From NCBI RefSeq assembly GCF_017876295.1, contig NZ_JAGINT010000001.1, positions 186,001-250,000 of the forward strand: 64,000 nt of DNA, written 5' to 3'. Below, piece by piece: positions 8,745 through 17,641 of this stretch. The DNA comes from Kribbella aluminosa (lineage in GTDB: Bacteria > Actinomycetota > Actinomycetes > Propionibacteriales > Kribbellaceae). Position numbers and translations under genes: made by a program. Numbering within the stretch: position 1 is the first letter of the stretch; every line of letters begins with the position of its first letter. The notes under the pieces were generated by a model, which did not search any database, had not been told where the DNA came from, and was given only the letters and a program-made list of their open reading frames with translations.

Positions 8745-11556
8745 ATGCCTCTCCTACTTGACGACATCGATCTCACGATGCCGACCACCGTCAAGGTCGT
8801 CGACCCGAAGTTCTTCTCCTCGAAGCTCACCGGCAACGGCAAACACAAGACAGGCCTGCTCCGCGGCGACCTGCGCCCGGCCAGCACCTCCCGCAACAGT
8901 GCCCATGCCGCGGGCACCATCGACCACATCGAGGTCAAGTCGAGTTCCACCCAGCACGGCATCACGACCGCCAGCATCCCGTTCGCGCCGGTGCTGCGCC
9001 GCGCACTCACCGAGGCCGGCGGCTCCTTCACTCTCGCCACTCCGCAGGACCAGGACCGGTGTGCTGTCGAGACCGGTTCGACAGACTGGGACGTCGCCTT
9101 CGACATGACGCCGCAGGGGGCCAAGCTCGTCGAAGACGCCAACGGCGGCGGCGCGAACGGCGCTCCGAAGATGAGCCGCGACCTCGTCGTCCAGTACCGG
9201 ATGGAGCTGTACTTCTTCAGGAAGGGCCACGCCGAGCCCGAGCGTACGCCGATCGCCTCGACGACGTCCGGTCCCGGACATCACACCGCCGCTGCTTTCG
9301 TGAGCTGGGACACCAGCCCGATGGACAACGCGGTTGCCTTCGTGACCGAGGTCCTGCGAGCGATCGGCCTGACCCACCGAAACCCTGACCTGCTGGTCGA
9401 TTGGCTGACCAACGAGTTCAACATCCACGACCGCATCACCCGTCAGGCCGAAATCTGGGACTCCGAAGTGATCGCCGAAGAGATCCTCGCCTACATCGAC
9501 GGTCTTCCGGCCTCGCCCACGAAGCAGCACCTCAACGCCCTCGCCGTGCAGCTGCGCTACCTGGAAAACTACAACGTCCCCCTCGAGGCCTACCGCTCGA
9601 TCCATCAGAAGATCGAGACCACCTTCGACAACGAGACCGCGGCGGCATTGTCCAAGCAGAACCTCAACCTGCTGATGAGTCACACGCTGTTCCACCTCGA
9701 AGGAATGAAGTCGCAGCTGACCACCGTCGCCGCGCCGGGCCTGGCCCCGGTCATGCCGGCACACCTGTCGGTCCAGCAGCGCGCTGCCCTCACGACCCAC
9801 GAACCGCTCGTGATGGTCCAGGGCCGGCGCAGGAACCGGCAAGAGCACCGTGATCCTCGAACGCATCAAGTACCTCGGGAGCTGCGGTGTTGCCGCCTCC
9901 GACGTCACGGTGCTGAGCTTCACCAACGCTGCAGCCGACAACATCACCGCGAAGAACCCCGACGTCGGATCGATGACCATCGCCCGGATGATCAACGACA
10001 TCTACCAGCTCAATCACCCGATGCACGAGCTGTCCAGTATCGACACGATCATCAACTCGATCGACATCTTCTACCCGACCAGCGACTTCGCTGCCGGATT
10101 CCGGCTACGACTGCTCGAGGTCGACCAGAACAAGACAGGCGCGTTCACGGCCCTGAACACCTACATCGAGAACCACTTCGATGAGGTCGTCGCCTTGCTC
10201 GACATGATCAAGCAAACCTCGCTCGAGCTGGAAATCATCATCTGCTACCAGCGGATCGACACCATGCTCGAGCCGACCAACGTGCAGTGCAAGTACCTGA
10301 TCATCGACGAGGTGCAGGACAACTCGATCTTCGAGTTCATCTACCTGCTGAAGTACATCACCAAACACGCCCAGTCCCTGTTCATCGTCGGCGACGCCAG
10401 CCAGACCCTGTACGAGTTCCGGTCGGCCAACCCGCGCGCACTCAACACCCTGGAAGGATCAGGTGTGTTTACGACCTTCAAGTTGACGACCAACTACCGG
10501 TCCAACCAGGAGATCCTGGACTTCGCCAACGTCGTACTCGGCGATCTGGAAACCAACCAGTTTGCCGGCATCCAGCTGCAGGCCAACTCCCTGGCAGTCC
10601 CGACGGCGAAATCCTTCCAGGAAAAGGTCACGCTCGACTACCGCGCCGTGCCGAAGCTGACATCATTCGTCGCCCAGGATCTGGCCGGCATCGTAGGCCG
10701 CACCATTTCGCGCTACGTCGATGCTTGCCTGGCCCGCGGTGAGCAGGTGTGCTTCCTGGCCTACTCGCGTCGCGAGGTGACCGTGATCCAGACTGCGCTC
10801 GAACAGGTCTATCCCCAACGGCATGTCGCGTCGCTCGTCAGCGACAGAGTCTTTGCGACCGATGTCTTCTCCAAATACATCAAGCTGTACTGGAACGACG
10901 TCCTCCAGGTCCAGCCTCCCGCCGCCTCATTCGTGGTGACCCAAGGCATCAAGGACAACCTGGACAAGCTGACCAAGAACGCCGGCAACCAGAAAGTCGT
11001 CTTCGCGGTCATCGGCATGGTGCAGAAGTGGTGGCTCGAGAACGCTGTCATCATCCGCGGGTGGGAACAGCTCCACCAGCAAGGAGCACTCACGCGCGAC
11101 GACTTCTTCGAGCGCCTGCGAGACAGCCTGCTGTCGTTCGAGATCCGTCACAACGCAGTGCGCCAGTCGCTGGTGAACCAGAAGAACCGTGACCGCAAAG
11201 CCAAGAACGCCGAGTCCGACGCCGACCTGGTGGTCTCGACGATCCACGGTGCCAAGGGCATGGAGTTCGACAACGTCGTGGTCCTGCACAAGGAAGGCGC
11301 TGCGACGACCCAGGCGAGCCGTCGCGAGTTCTACGTCGCGTTCACCCGCGCCAAGAAGACTGAATACATCCTGTCCTACGGCACCGTGAAGAACCCGCCG
11401 ATCGAGAGCAGCTACGCGCAGATCGTCAGCCTGCTCACCAAGCGCGACGCCCAGACCGCTGCACGTGCAGCCGGCGTCGATCCGGATCTTCTGGACGACG
11501 ACGGCGCCGATCCCGGTGCGTTCGGCGACTTTTCCACGGTCGCCCAAGCCGTCTGA
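8745..11556 (+). CDS. UvrD-like superfamily 1 helicase, split by a +1 frameshift at Walker A
   Basis: The first part (8745 to about 9822) runs into a second frame (about 9823-11556). Read across one extra base in gggccggc at 9821-9828, the sequence becomes VQGGAGTGKST, a textbook Walker A. The second part then has every SF1A motif in order: TNAAADNI, DExQD (IIDEVQD), GDASQTLYEFRSAN, TNYRS, TIHGAKGMEFDNVVVL and YVAFTRAKK. The 2812-base length is one more than a multiple of three, as a single insertion predicts. The 360-residue N-terminal region is unusual for UvrD and unassigned. An intact protein of about 936 aa would be an ATP-dependent 3'-5' DNA translocase. The lesion could be a sequencing error, a mutation or recoding. 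Confidence 0.85.
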
Positions 11557-11573
11557 CGACACGCGTCCTTCAC

Positions 11574-11625
11574 ACACCGCAGAGGTGGGTACCTCGTTCA
11601 GCGATCACGCCTACCTCTGCGGTGT
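11574..11625 (+). terminator. Hairpin closing the primase-helicase gene series
   Basis: A 13-bp perfect inverted repeat (acaccgcagaggt at 11574-11586, acctctgcggtgt at 11613-11625) lies 17 bp after the helicase stop. The loop is 26 bases and there is no T-run. It supports a transcript end here and argues against the ATG at 11622, inside the right arm, as the start of the next gene. Confidence 0.65.
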
Positions 11626-11663
11626 TCCCCATCCAACCGACGAAGCAGCCAAGGGAGTTCGCT

Positions 11664-12317
11664 GTGACAGCCATCGGCGCCCATGTTGAGTCCGGCGAAT
11701 TCATCGAGAGCCCCCACGCCACCTACGACCTGATCATCTGCCACGACAATCGGATCATCTTCCGCGGTCACTACGAGACGCGTGAGAAACGACTGGACCA
11801 ATGCATCGGTGTCCTGACCAGCTCCGATCTCCTGGCCGGCACGATCACTCCCGAGCGTGCCTCGATGATCCACGAACTGCATCACGCTCATGCAAGCACC
11901 AACCCCGACACGATCATCAACAACATCGCGGAACTGTGCCGCAGATGGGGCGTCCAGGTCTACGAATGCACCACCTCAAGGCGGAGCTACGAGCACACCA
12001 CTTTGAAACGAGTCGAGGCTCCTCAAGTGCTCTATTCAGTCATCACGGAGTACGGTCCCGGCCAGACCATCGCCGAACACTTCCCCAACCGAGAATCCCG
12101 CACGGCCAGTCTCGTCGGCCGCGCCGAGCAGTTCTTCGCCGCTCCCGGCCAAATCCCCGACCTTGTGCTCTCAGACGAGCAGCGCCTGGCTGCTCTCGTG
12201 GCGACGTTTCTCATGCCGGCCGTCATCGCTCTGACCGAGTCCGTGCTCAACGAAGCAGACGGTGTTTACCGCCCGAGCGGCAGCACCTTGCTAGGCATCG
12301 TTCACCCGCCCACCTAG
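11664..12317 (+). CDS. Hypothetical protein (217 aa)
   Basis: The GTG at 11664 is chosen over the upstream ATG at 11622 because it has the ribosome-binding site aaggga seven bases ahead and the ATG lies inside a hairpin arm. The product is soluble, with a beta-rich N-terminal half (YDLIICHDNRIIFRGHY) and His/Cys residues (ELHHAHAST, ELCRRWGVQVYECT). The pattern resembles neither an HNH nuclease nor a known metal site strongly enough to name. It is the last + strand gene before the oppositely oriented toxin-immunity island. No family recognised. Confidence 0.65.
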   Translation: MTAIGAHVESGEFIESPHATYDLIICHDNRIIFRGHYETREKRLDQCIGVLTSSDLLAGTITPERASMIHELHHAHASTNPDTIINNIAELCRRWGVQVYECTTSRRSYEHTTLKRVEAPQVLYSVITEYGPGQTIAEHFPNRESRTASLVGRAEQFFAAPGQIPDLVLSDEQRLAALVATFLMPAVIALTESVLNEADGVYRPSGSTLLGIVHPPT

Positions 12318-12516
12318 ATAGAGGCCTAGGGCAACAGACACACCCCTCACCCTGGCGCGCACAGCCAGTGTCTGGCTTCGACTCACCGAGTGGCGACCCA
12401 AGGCCGGACTGACCGTTGCCTTAGCCAACCGAAGGTGGGGGGGGTACGGAAGTGCACAAGCCAGATCCAACAACCTCCGGCCAGGCATTTTCGTGCGGCC
12501 GGAGGTAATGCGGAGT

Positions 12517-13086
12517 CTATGGCCGACGCTGAGAACCCTCTACCTCACCTCTCGCGCGCCGTGCTGCTTGCAGACGCCTTGAGTTCCGTGCTGCACGGCG
12601 CCTGCGAAGCCATCGTGCACCTCGGGAGACGCGGTCTCCCGCACGCCAGATGACAGTCCCCTTCGGGACGCCGAGGTCAGTGCGCATGGCACCCAGCAAC
12701 CTCTGCTTGGCGTTGCTGAAGGCAGAGAGCAGCCGAAGTTGGTGCTCCTCCTGACGACCCGCGAGCCTCAGTTCTTCCAAGACGTTCTCAACGTCGGTCC
12801 ACGAGTCCCACACAACCGGACTGGCGTAGAGCTGAATCCTGGAGTGATTTACAGGCGGAACCTCCGATACCGGCTGCGCCCCCCAGACAACGACGCCGAT
12901 CGTCTCGTGCACCACCTGTGACCGGTAGGTAAGGTCATCAAGCATGTCCTGGTACAGCGCCTCAACCCGTGCGTGATGCCGGGATTCACGTCCTGTCCCG
13001 CGTCCACCAAAGTAGCCGGCCCCCATGCCAACTAGGGCCACTACATACGGCCCAGCTTCCTTGATCACACCTACGACGGAACTCAC
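12517..13086 (-). CDS. Hypothetical protein with N-terminal membrane segment (189 aa)
   Basis: The protein begins MSSVVGVIKEAGPYVVALVG and continues MGAGYFGGRG, a short hydrophobic helix that probably anchors it. A mainly helical cytoplasmic part (residues 30-145) and a very basic Arg-rich tail follow. It ends the - strand island that contains the deaminase toxin and Imm1 genes, 21 bp after the small gene at 13108. It could be an extra accessory gene of that island. No conserved motif was recognised, and the Arg-rich tail makes the C-terminal end uncertain. Confidence 0.5.
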   Translation of the reverse strand: MSSVVGVIKEAGPYVVALVGMGAGYFGGRGTGRESRHHARVEALYQDMLDDLTYRSQVVHETIGVVVWGAQPVSEVPPVNHSRIQLYASPVVWDSWTDVENVLEELRLAGRQEEHQLRLLSAFSNAKQRLLGAMRTDLGVPKGTVIWRAGDRVSRGARWLRRRRAARNSRRLQAARRARGEVEGSQRRP

Positions 13087-13107
13087 GGCCGCCCCCTAGC
13101 TCCCCGG

Positions 13108-13377
13108 TCAATCAACGATGTTCGGCGGCAGTGCTCGACGAGCCTCATCAACGGACCGAAAGAACGCAGCGATCTGGTCTGCCTCATTCACAGAGAAGCA
13201 GATCCGCTCCCGCGGCTTGCCATCATGCCCCAGGACGGTCCGGTCGTGGATCACCAGGGACAGCTGAGGTCCCTGCTCGTCAACAAACCCGTCGACCTGG
13301 ACCAGCATGATGGGTGCCGGACCTTGCATCTCCTCCCAGTCGATGATGCCGTGGAAGTCGGCAATGAACTCGATCAT
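13108..13377 (-). CDS. Small hypothetical protein (89 aa), possible second immunity gene
   Basis: ATG at 13377 (MIEFIADFHGIIDWEE) lies 13 bp after the stop of the Imm1 gene and on the same strand. A GTG nine bases upstream is an alternative start. The protein is small, acidic, beta-rich (PIMLVQVDGFVDEQG, LSLVIHDRTVLGHDG) and ends in a helix. Small acidic proteins following an immunity gene in polymorphic-toxin islands are often extra immunity proteins, but this one matches no family I can name. The longer open frame upstream overlaps Imm1 and is Arg-rich, so I reject it. Confidence 0.6.
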   Translation of the reverse strand: MIEFIADFHGIIDWEEMQGPAPIMLVQVDGFVDEQGPQLSLVIHDRTVLGHDGKPRERICFSVNEADQIAAFFRSVDEARRALPPNIVD

Positions 13378-13390
13378 TGGTTTCACAAAG

Positions 13391-13795
13391 TCAGCTCGGC
13401 TCCGGGTCTGGTAGCGGGACCACCGTCCACGCGACCACCTCTGGGCGGCGGCCCGTCTTCTGGAACTCAATTGCGGCCGCTCTGGCATCCTCGACGCTGA
13501 TCGCGCTCCCGTCATCCATGTGCGTCGGCTGCTCACCCATCAGGAACGTTGCTACGTGAGGCTCCGCAAGTGTCGGAGACGAGTGGTAGATCTCCCCAGC
13601 CAAGCGATTCTCGTAGAACCGCAGGGTGCTGAACTCCGCCCCCAGGCCAATACTGAGTATGGCGTCGTCAGAGGTTGAGAGTTCGAGAAAGGTCGGATCT
13701 TCCAGTGCCGAGACCTTGTCCAGCAGAGCCACCAACTCGTCTGCCGAGTTCAGCTCCACCTTCTCGAAGTCGTAGATCGCCGTGAGAACGGTCAT
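13391..13795 (-). CDS. Imm1-family immunity protein
   Basis: 134 aa. The C-terminal half has the Imm1 pattern: a strand ATFLMGEQPTHMDDGSAIS, then VEDARAAAIEFQKTGRRPE and VVAWTVV, corresponding to the family's 'GE...IPxEDARxAxxEFxxTGxRPxxVxW' signature. Imm1 proteins neutralise nuclease and deaminase polymorphic toxins. Its ATG overlaps the TGA of the toxin's last exon (ATGA at 13792-13795), so toxin and immunity are translationally coupled. This supports assigning the interrupted gene upstream as its cognate toxin. If the intron fails to splice, coupling would be lost, although Imm1 could still be translated independently. Confidence 0.85.
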   Translation of the reverse strand: MTVLTAIYDFEKVELNSADELVALLDKVSALEDPTFLELSTSDDAILSIGLGAEFSTLRFYENRLAGEIYHSSPTLAEPHVATFLMGEQPTHMDDGSAISVEDARAAAIEFQKTGRRPEVVAWTVVPLPDPEPS

Positions 13796-13923
13796 GCCAG
13801 CCCCTTTCCGTTACCGCGGAATACGTCGCTCTTGAGCCCGTCACTCTCGGGCCAGTACAGCGTCAGTTTGGTACCCACAGGAAGTAGATCCTCCAGTATC
13901 GCGTAGCAGCCCATCTTGTCGGG
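13792..13923 (-). CDS. DddA/SCP1.201-like deaminase toxin, exon 2 (after group II intron)
   Basis: Joined after the intron, this 43-residue segment (PDKMGCYAILEDLLPVG, then TKLTLYWPES) completes the C-terminus of the deaminase that begins at 16865. It supplies the second zinc cysteine of the PC...GC motif and the conserved 'MLPxGxxLxV' strand. The boundary at 13923/13924 is set by the intron's 3' end in AC, by codon phase (exon 1 ends on a whole codon) and by the restored family spacing, C-x4-GC. The frame stays open into the intron as far as 14004, which is why it looks like a 70-aa gene. The stop overlaps the Imm1 start. Confidence 0.75.
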   Translation of the reverse strand, partial: PDKMGCYAILEDLLPVGTKLTLYWPESDGLKSDVFRGNGKGLA

Positions 13924-13964
13924 GTCGGGTAGCGGGGACGCATTGCTGCGTCCCCGCCCCCTCA

Positions 13965-13998
13965 GAACCGGACTTGCGACTTTCACCGCATCCGGCTC
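13965..13998 (-). ncRNA. Group II intron domain V
   Basis: On the - strand GAGCCGGATGCGG, then TGAAAGTCGCAAGTCCGGTTC, forms the 34-nt catalytic hairpin: GAGCCGGA pairs with TCCGGTTC and a GAAA tetraloop-type tip is present. Domain VI follows directly, with an 11-bp stem at 13932-13957. Confidence 0.85.
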
Positions 13999-14014
13999 AA
14001 GCAAGCCGTGACAG

Positions 14015-15778
14015 TTAGTCGTTGTTTATGTGTTGCTGGTCTCGTTGTGACTGGTTGCGGTCGCAATGAGCGTGTACCAAGCGGATCTGTGTGAGGCCAG
14101 ACGGGCCGTGTTCTCGTTGGGCGATGTATTGCTTGGTGATCGCTTGTTTGAGAACGCGTAGCCACTGTTCCCATTCTTGTGGGGTTTGTGGCGGGTGGTC
14201 GGCGTGGAGGAGGTAGGCACCGCAGAGAGAGCATTTGCCGTTCTGCCGGAGCAGCATGCGGCGGGTGCTGTCTTTGACTGGTGGGGTTGTCCTGCGTCGC
14301 CGTCTCGCCCAGTAGCCGGTCAGTGTGGGGTCATCGACCGAGGCGGTTCCTGGGACGAGCTGGTGTCTGACGATCTTCGTCCAGGAGAACTTATGGAGAT
14401 AAGCCCCGGTGGTCCGGTCGCCGAAGACGTACCGGTCACCGGTGGACGAGTTGAACCGGCCGAAATACCGGGAAACGATCCAGTATCTCGACTTGTTCGG
14501 GTGGCGACGGCGCGCCCATTTGAACAGTAACCACCATAGGTAGTTGTCCAGGTTGCTGAAGATCTTGCTGGACACGACTGTCCGGTAGTAGGCGGCCCAG
14601 CCACGCACGATCGGGTTGAGCGTGCGCAGCAGCATGGTGACGTCCTCGCCCATTTGGGCGCGGACCTCGTCACGTAGTCGCCGGCGGATCCGTTTGACGG
14701 CGTCCGGGCTTGGTTTGATGAGGAGTTTCCCGCCGTAGCGGCGGAGGTTGAACCCGAGAAAATCGAACCCATCATCGATGTGCACGATCCGGGTCTTGTC
14801 GTCGTTGAACGACAGACCTCTCGGTTCCAGCCACCCCTCGAGCCGGGCCCGGACTTGTTCGGCCTGGTCGCGTGAATGGCACAACGCGACCAGGTCATCG
14901 GCATACCGGATCAGGATCGGTGAATCGGGCATCGAGATCCCCGGTTTCCCGCCCGTTCTCCGATACCGCACCCCGGCGGCCTGCTCCATGCCGTGCAGAG
15001 CGATGTTCAGCAGCAGCGGACTGATCACCCCACCTTGCGGGGTCCCTTCACCAGTCGGCGTGAACCGGCCACGATCCATCGTTCCGGCTGTCAGCCATTG
15101 CCGGATCAGTCCCCGGCCGGGGACCGTTCCCAGCATCGACAGCAGGTGGTCGTGGTCGATCCGGTCGAATGCCGCTGTCAGGTCCGCGTCCAGCACCCAG
15201 CGCCGGTGCGGGTTCGCGCCCCGCAACGGCACAAACAGTGCCGCAATCGCGTCATGACAGCCGCGTCCCGGCCGGAACCCGTAAGAACGGGGTTCGAACC
15301 GGGCCTCCCACTCGGGTTCCACGGCGTTGACCATGCGCGCTTGCAGCACACGATCGACCACCACCGGAATCCCCAGCGGACGCTGTTTCCCATTGGCCTT
15401 CGGGATATACACCCGCCGAACCGGCATCGCTCGCCATGGCCGGATCTGGTGGTGCAACCACCAGACCAGCATCGCGCGCTGGTCATCGAAGGCCACGACC
15501 CGGCCATCGATGCCCGCCGTCCGGCGGCCAGCATTGATCTGCGTCACCCGCCGCACACTCACCAAAGTGTTACTGCGGCTGCGCAGCATCAACTTCTGCA
15601 AACTACGGACTCTCTTCAGATCGCCCGCTCGACTAGCCGTGAAGATCCGCTGCCGCAACCGTCGTACCTGCTCCTCGGCGGCACCGAAATCAATCCGGTC
15701 CCAGTCGAGTTCGCCGTCCGCCGGTCCGTTCACTACTACCGAGGCAGCAGCGTCTAACTTGCCCGACGATTCTAACAA
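14015..15778 (-). CDS. Group II intron reverse transcriptase/maturase with HNH endonuclease
   Basis: 587 aa. The reverse transcriptase core shows GKQRPLGIP, the first catalytic Asp in DADLTAAFDRIDH, GTPQGGVISPLL and the YADD box (ILIRYADDLVAL). The maturase X domain follows (RTLNPIVRGWAAYYR). The C-terminus is an HNH-type endonuclease with two zinc pairs (CSLCGAYLLHADH and VHAHCD). The protein splices the intron and drives its retrohoming. All catalytic residues I can recognise are intact, so the intron is probably active. The first 50 residues are less conserved; a start a few codons downstream is possible. Confidence 0.95.
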   Translation of the reverse strand: MLESSGKLDAAASVVVNGPADGELDWDRIDFGAAEEQVRRLRQRIFTASRAGDLKRVRSLQKLMLRSRSNTLVSVRRVTQINAGRRTAGIDGRVVAFDDQRAMLVWWLHHQIRPWRAMPVRRVYIPKANGKQRPLGIPVVVDRVLQARMVNAVEPEWEARFEPRSYGFRPGRGCHDAIAALFVPLRGANPHRRWVLDADLTAAFDRIDHDHLLSMLGTVPGRGLIRQWLTAGTMDRGRFTPTGEGTPQGGVISPLLLNIALHGMEQAAGVRYRRTGGKPGISMPDSPILIRYADDLVALCHSRDQAEQVRARLEGWLEPRGLSFNDDKTRIVHIDDGFDFLGFNLRRYGGKLLIKPSPDAVKRIRRRLRDEVRAQMGEDVTMLLRTLNPIVRGWAAYYRTVVSSKIFSNLDNYLWWLLFKWARRRHPNKSRYWIVSRYFGRFNSSTGDRYVFGDRTTGAYLHKFSWTKIVRHQLVPGTASVDDPTLTGYWARRRRRTTPPVKDSTRRMLLRQNGKCSLCGAYLLHADHPPQTPQEWEQWLRVLKQAITKQYIAQREHGPSGLTQIRLVHAHCDRNQSQRDQQHINND

Positions 15779-16433
15779 TGCGTCAACACCACCTTCACAG
15801 GCTCACCTGATCCACGTCAGCGCCCTTCCGGGCCGGGCAAATGCCCGTATCCAGCGAGTTATCACCAACCCCGGCCAGGAGAGGCCGGGCAATAGGCGGG
15901 TGTTTTCCTCGTTCCTTTCGGCTCCTGGCATTCGCTTCTTGGATCATCCTTTCCCGCCGAGAAGATCGGCTTTCCTCACGGTCAGCTCACCACAACTCCT
16001 GTTACAGGGGTTGTGGACCTCGTCGGGGTTTCCACGTTCCACATGCGCGAGTAACGACCGGGGTGGGTGCCCTCTGAACCGCGGGACGGTGGCGTCCTTC
16101 CCGGTCAACCCCTGCTCCATGACCGGCACCTGCCGCTTCTCAACGGCCAGCCCTATACCCCGCTACCGCTTTCCATCGCGCGAGGGTCAATCTAACGCGG
16201 CGTCTCTGAGGGTTCACCGCATTCACCCGTCCGGTCTTCCCCTAACCCGTAATCCCTGGATGGAACAGGAACCCTTCGGCTTCCTCCTGGAGCTTCGAAC
16301 CCTGCCGTTACCAGCAACGCACGCCAAGAGCGGGGACGGTTTCAGCGGACACTAAACCGGAATCACATCATTCGACACAAAGCCGAACCTCCCTACAATG
16401 GATTCACTCAACACATGCGACCTCGTGTCGCAC

Positions 16434-16865
16434 GCAGGGCCGGTTGTTGATGTAGAGCGTCACGTCCTTGGATGCCCCGGCTCGACGCAGGATCGCTGCC
16501 ACATGTCCTTCTACATGATCCAAGGCCGAGTTCATTCGCCTGTAGTCCCCGATCAGTCCTGGACCGCCAGCGCCTGGCCCGCCACGCCCGCTCGTGATGT
16601 CCTCAGGCTGCCCGTTGCCGATCAGGATGCCGTCGGTCGGATCGCCCCTCTTGGTTCGCACGGGCAGCTTCTTGAATAACTTCAGGTCGATCTCAGCCCA
16701 GTCAGCATGACGCGCCGGAAGATCGCCCTTCAGCTCTACTTTCGGCCCACTGCCACCGGAACCCCGCCCAGCCTCGCCGGATAAGCCTCCGTCCGGCTGG
16801 CTGCCTCCCGTAACACCGTTGGGTCGTCCGCCGCCCTGCCGACCTGGTCCCGATCTGTCCGGCAC
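16434..16865 (-). CDS. DddA/SCP1.201-like deaminase toxin, exon 1 (catalytic domain, 5' part)
   Basis: 144 codons up to the intron. A Gly/Ser/Pro-rich linker (1-40) leads into the deaminase: PTDGILIGNGQPEDITSG, then the zinc-ligand/proton-shuttle motif HVEGHVAA (H117, E119), the strand DVTLYINNRPC and C144 as first zinc cysteine. Spliced to exon 2 this gives PC-PDKM-GC, the expected second motif. The family includes DddA, which deaminates cytosine in double-stranded DNA; that this one acts on DNA is inference. The GTG at 16865 is only the first start in this frame. The gene more likely continues from the N-terminal piece at 16885-17226 across a frameshift near 16900-16903 (GGGG run). Confidence 0.75.
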
Positions 16866-16884
16866 ACCACGGCCGGCACTTCGA

Positions 16885-17226
16885 TCACCGCCTGCTCCCG
16901 GGGCCGCCGGTCGTCAGCGGATTCCGGCCCGCCGATCCTGAGTCCGGTTGGCTGGTCCCGCCGAGCTGGGTTCCGATCAGACGCTCGGCCCAGCCCTTGG
17001 CCTTAAATGGAGCCAGGGACAGGTAGTGAGCTGCCTCCTCGCACTTCTGTGCAGCGGCATATAGCTGCTGAGCAGCCATCGACGCCCCGCCGCCCGAGAT
17101 CTGAAGCGCGATATCCGCGTTCTCCCGGCACCGAGCGGCGGTACGCTGGAGGTGCGCCGCGACCCCCGGCACCTCGTTCAGGCAGTCCACAAGGCCACGT
17201 GCAGCCTTCTGAAGTTCCGAGGGCAT
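16885..17226 (-). CDS. N-terminal domain of the deaminase toxin (frame-separated)
   Basis: 113 residues. The ATG at 17226 overlaps the TAA of the preceding gene (TAATG), indicating coupled translation. The first 80 residues are helical (AARGLVDCLNEVPGVAAHLQ, CEEAAHYLSLA), like the trafficking regions at the start of type VII-type toxins. A Gly/Ser/Pro linker (SQPDSGSAGRN, TTGGPGSRR) then stops at TGA 16885. Skipping one base in the CCCC run at 16900-16903 joins it to the deaminase frame as GGPGAGGDRSAGRGVPDRSG, a continuous linker. I infer one toxin gene with a frameshift or sequencing error; two separate overlapping proteins are the alternative. Confidence 0.65.
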   Translation of the reverse strand: MPSELQKAARGLVDCLNEVPGVAAHLQRTAARCRENADIALQISGGGASMAAQQLYAAAQKCEEAAHYLSLAPFKAKGWAERLIGTQLGGTSQPDSGSAGRNPLTTGGPGSRR

Positions 17227-17486
17227 TAGATCTGGTCTGCGTAGCTCTTGCACCCAGCAGAGGCGATCTCCAACGCCTCCGCAGCCTGTTCCACGGCCTT
17301 GCCCGCCGCGTCCAGGATCTCCGAGATGTCGCGGTCGACCCCGGTCGCCGTACCAGCAATCAGGCTTTCCACTTGTGCGCTGTGTTGAGTGAAGCGCAGC
17401 TTGAACCCTGCCAGTCCACCTGCGGCCTGCTTGGCCTCGGACGAGACCTGGTGTAGTTGCTCCTTCAGCCGTTGTACGTCTGACAT
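17226..17486 (-). CDS. Small helical protein upstream of toxin (WXG100/ESX-like partner, putative)
   Basis: 86 aa. The ATG at 17486 follows agtgaggggaacacg. The product is predicted to be two long helices (RLKEQLHQVSSEAKQAAGGL and AGKAVEQAAEALEIASAGCK) around a Gly-containing turn, the size and shape of ESAT-6/WXG100 proteins. No Trp-X-Gly turn is present, so membership is not proven. Immediate coupling to the toxin N-terminal gene suggests a secretion partner or chaperone. No ESX secretion genes are in the window; export would rely on a host system. Confidence 0.6.
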   Translation of the reverse strand: MSDVQRLKEQLHQVSSEAKQAAGGLAGFKLRFTQHSAQVESLIAGTATGVDRDISEILDAAGKAVEQAAEALEIASAGCKSYADQI

Positions 17487-17641
17487 CGTGTTCCCCTCAC
17501 TGGTCGACGTGTTCCGGTTACCTCTCCAGCCAGCCTTCGCTGGGTAGGTCGAACTTGTTCCAGGCAATGCATGTCGGCCGCGTGTCCGTCTCCAGGAACT
17601 CGTGCGCGGCCTGCTGAGCCAACGCTGTACTCGACCATTTC

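Larger units (their letters stand above)
13924..16433 (-). mobile_element. Group II intron inserted in the deaminase toxin gene
   Basis: On the - strand the element starts with GTGCGAC (the GUGYG 5' consensus) at 16433 and ends ...TACCCGAC (3' AY) at 13924. It has a 34-nt domain V at 13998-13965 and a domain VI hairpin at 13957-13932, and encodes a reverse transcriptase-maturase at 15778-14015. Length 2510 nt. The stretch 15779-16433 is the structured 5' part of the intron RNA (domains I-III) and has no gene. The insertion falls exactly after a TGC codon, so splicing restores an uninterrupted toxin frame. Confidence 0.88.

Noticed and set aside
15327..16355. 342-codon + strand frame across the intron 5' region
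   Set aside because: It runs antisense to the reverse transcriptase and the structured intron RNA, with Arg/Ser/Pro-rich shadow composition.
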